Assembly: GCA_028714995.1 (NCBI GenBank) | Contig: JAQTLI010000167.1 | Location: forward strand, 1-6,456 | DNA: 6,456 nucleotides | Source of the DNA: Methylobacter sp. | Lineage (GTDB): Bacteria > Pseudomonadota > Gammaproteobacteria > Methylococcales > Methylomonadaceae | Direction: 5' to 3' | In this document: one piece after another, positions 5,549-6,456 of the stretch | Layout of the letters: every line of letters begins with the position of its first letter | Position numbering within the stretch: position 1 is the stretch's first letter | Made by a program: the position numbers and the translations under genes | The notes under the pieces: generated by a model | What the model was told of the DNA's origin: nothing | The model's input: only the letters and a program-made list of their open reading frames with translations | The model's database searches: none

Positions 5549-6055
5549 CTACCCAATAATCTGTTCAACTGATAAGCCGCGTTTTGCAGCTATTTGGTTA
5601 GCGCTATGCATTCCTGTGAGACCATTAATTGTTGCTCTAACAACATTAATAGGATTACTAGTTCCAATGCATTTAGCTAATACGTTATGTACCCCAACGA
5701 CTTCAAATACTGCTCTCATTGCCCCGCCAGCTATAATGCCTGTACCTTCTGAAGCAGGCTGCATATAAACCTTAGCCGCACCAGTAGTATTCATAATAGC
5801 ATATTGCAATGTGTCGCCTTTTAAAGAAACTTTACGCATATTTTTACGCGCTTGCTCCAAAGACTTTTGTATTGCAATAGGTACTTCGCGAGCTTTGCTA
5901 ACGCCGTATCCAACTCTGCCTTCGCCATCACCAACTACTGTTAGTGCTGTGAAGCCAAAAACTCTACCGCCTTTTACGACTTTTGCAACACGTCTTACAT
6001 TAACTAATTTTTCTTGCAAACCATCTGCACTAACCTGAGAAGGTGCTGTAGACAT
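5549..6055 (-). CDS. rpsE: 30S ribosomal protein S5
   Basis: S5 lies at the mRNA entry side of the small subunit, where it acts in decoding accuracy and mRNA unwinding. The product is 168 aa (167 in E. coli). The N-terminal dsRNA-binding-like domain (about 13-77) contains LQEKLVNVRRVAKVVKGGR, VFGFTALTVVGDGEGRVGYG and KAREVPIAIQKSLEQARKNM. The C-terminal domain has YMQPASEGTGIIAGGAMRAV, GVHNVLAKCIGTSNPINVVR and AAKRGLSVEQIIG. One oddity is that the usual Gly before the conserved Lys54 (GxGKAREVP in E. coli) is Ser53 here. The start is an ATG with AGGGGA 5 nt upstream, overlapping the rplR stop. The gap to rplR is 9 nt. Confidence 0.98.
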   Translation of the reverse strand: MSTAPSQVSADGLQEKLVNVRRVAKVVKGGRVFGFTALTVVGDGEGRVGYGVSKAREVPIAIQKSLEQARKNMRKVSLKGDTLQYAIMNTTGAAKVYMQPASEGTGIIAGGAMRAVFEVVGVHNVLAKCIGTSNPINVVRATINGLTGMHSANQIAAKRGLSVEQIIG

Positions 6056-6064
6056 CTTATTCCC

Positions 6065-6418
6065 CTAAAATTTTAAACCGGCTTCACGTGCAGCATCAGC
6101 TAATGCTTTAACGCGACCATGGTATTTAAATCCTGAACGATCAAAAGCAACTTCAGAAACTCCAGCAGCTATTGCTTTTTGTGCAATAAATTTACCTACT
6201 TCAACTGCAGCGCTTATATTTCCAGTATTTTTTAACGTCGATTTAATTTCAGCCTGAGTTGTAGAAGCACTAGCCAATGTAGTCGTTCCATCAGCACTAA
6301 TAACTTGAGCGTAAATATGTTGCGAAGTCTTGTGAATTGACAAACGTGTTGTGCTTAATTTCTTAATTTTGCTACGCAATTTTAATGCGCGCTTCATACG
6401 AGATTGTTTCTTATCCAT
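6065..6418 (-). CDS. rplR: 50S ribosomal protein L18
   Basis: L18 binds 5S rRNA and, with L5, attaches it to the central protuberance of the large subunit. The length of 117 aa matches E. coli. It has a basic N-terminal tail (MDKKQSRMKRALKLRSKIKK), then TTRLSIHKTSQHIYAQVISA, and the C-terminal signature SEVAFDRSGFKYHGRVKALA followed by DAAREAGLKF. The ATG is preceded by AAGGT 6 nt upstream, which overlaps the rplF stop. The gap is 9 nt. Confidence 0.98.
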   Translation of the reverse strand: MDKKQSRMKRALKLRSKIKKLSTTRLSIHKTSQHIYAQVISADGTTTLASASTTQAEIKSTLKNTGNISAAVEVGKFIAQKAIAAGVSEVAFDRSGFKYHGRVKALADAAREAGLKF

Positions 6419-6427
6419 TACGCTACC

Positions 6428-6456
6428 TTACTTCTTCTTAGCTTCTTTTCTTGCAA
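6428..6456 (-). CDS. rplF: 50S ribosomal protein L6, last codons only
   Basis: The minus-strand sequence entering the window encodes A-R-K-E-A-K-K-K and TAA (6430-6428), which matches the lysine-rich end of L6 (KEAKKK in E. coli). Its position directly upstream of rplR is the standard spc operon order. Only about nine codons are present, so the call rests on this tail plus context. Confidence 0.85.

Noticed and set aside
538..6456. Hidden novel system within the ribosomal operon
   Set aside because: Every gene in this stretch is a recognisable housekeeping gene in the standard order. No inserted gene, repeat array or mobile element was seen.

Overview
This is a conserved housekeeping locus from an AT-rich proteobacterium, most likely a gammaproteobacterium. 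The evidence for that group is the family lengths and signature stretches: 118-aa S13, 206-aa S4, a C-form L36, and an alpha subunit carrying VDDLELTVRSANCLKAEN and LSLGMRLENWPP. The closest lineage cannot be fixed by reading alone. A Legionellales-like or host-associated gammaproteobacterium would fit the base composition, but that is a guess.

Layout. Positions 1-266 (+ strand) hold the 3' end of gltA (type II citrate synthase). A 271-bp gap follows; near its right edge is a strong hairpin terminator (499-524). Everything from 538 to 6456 lies on the minus strand and is the distal half of the spc operon followed by the complete alpha operon. In transcription order (right to left) the genes are rplF (last codons only), rplR, rpsE, rpmD, rplO, secY, rpmJ, then rpsM, rpsK, rpsD, rpoA, rplQ. 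The order is that of Escherichia coli, with no insertion or loss. rpmJ (37 aa, GTG start) is a short gene at 3455-3568.

The genes are tightly packed. rpmD and rplO overlap in TAATG. rplO and secY are directly abutted and in the same frame, separated by a single TAA. Most other gaps are about 5-36 nt and carry clear Shine-Dalgarno motifs. The one larger internal gap (3379-3454, rpmJ to rpsM) contains a textbook sigma-70-type promoter (TTGCGC, 17 nt, TATAAT) reading into rpsM, and a hairpin that places the rpsM Shine-Dalgarno in its loop and 3' arm. The products work together: ribosomal proteins of both subunits, the SecY channel that docks on the ribosome exit, and the RNA polymerase alpha subunit. 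S4 (rpsD) is the known autoregulator of the alpha operon in E. coli.

No previously undescribed system was found. The items most worth a second look are the rpsM leader hairpin and promoter dyad, the in-frame rplO-stop-secY junction, an unexplained short coding-like stretch just downstream of gltA, and small sequence oddities in S5 and RpoA.
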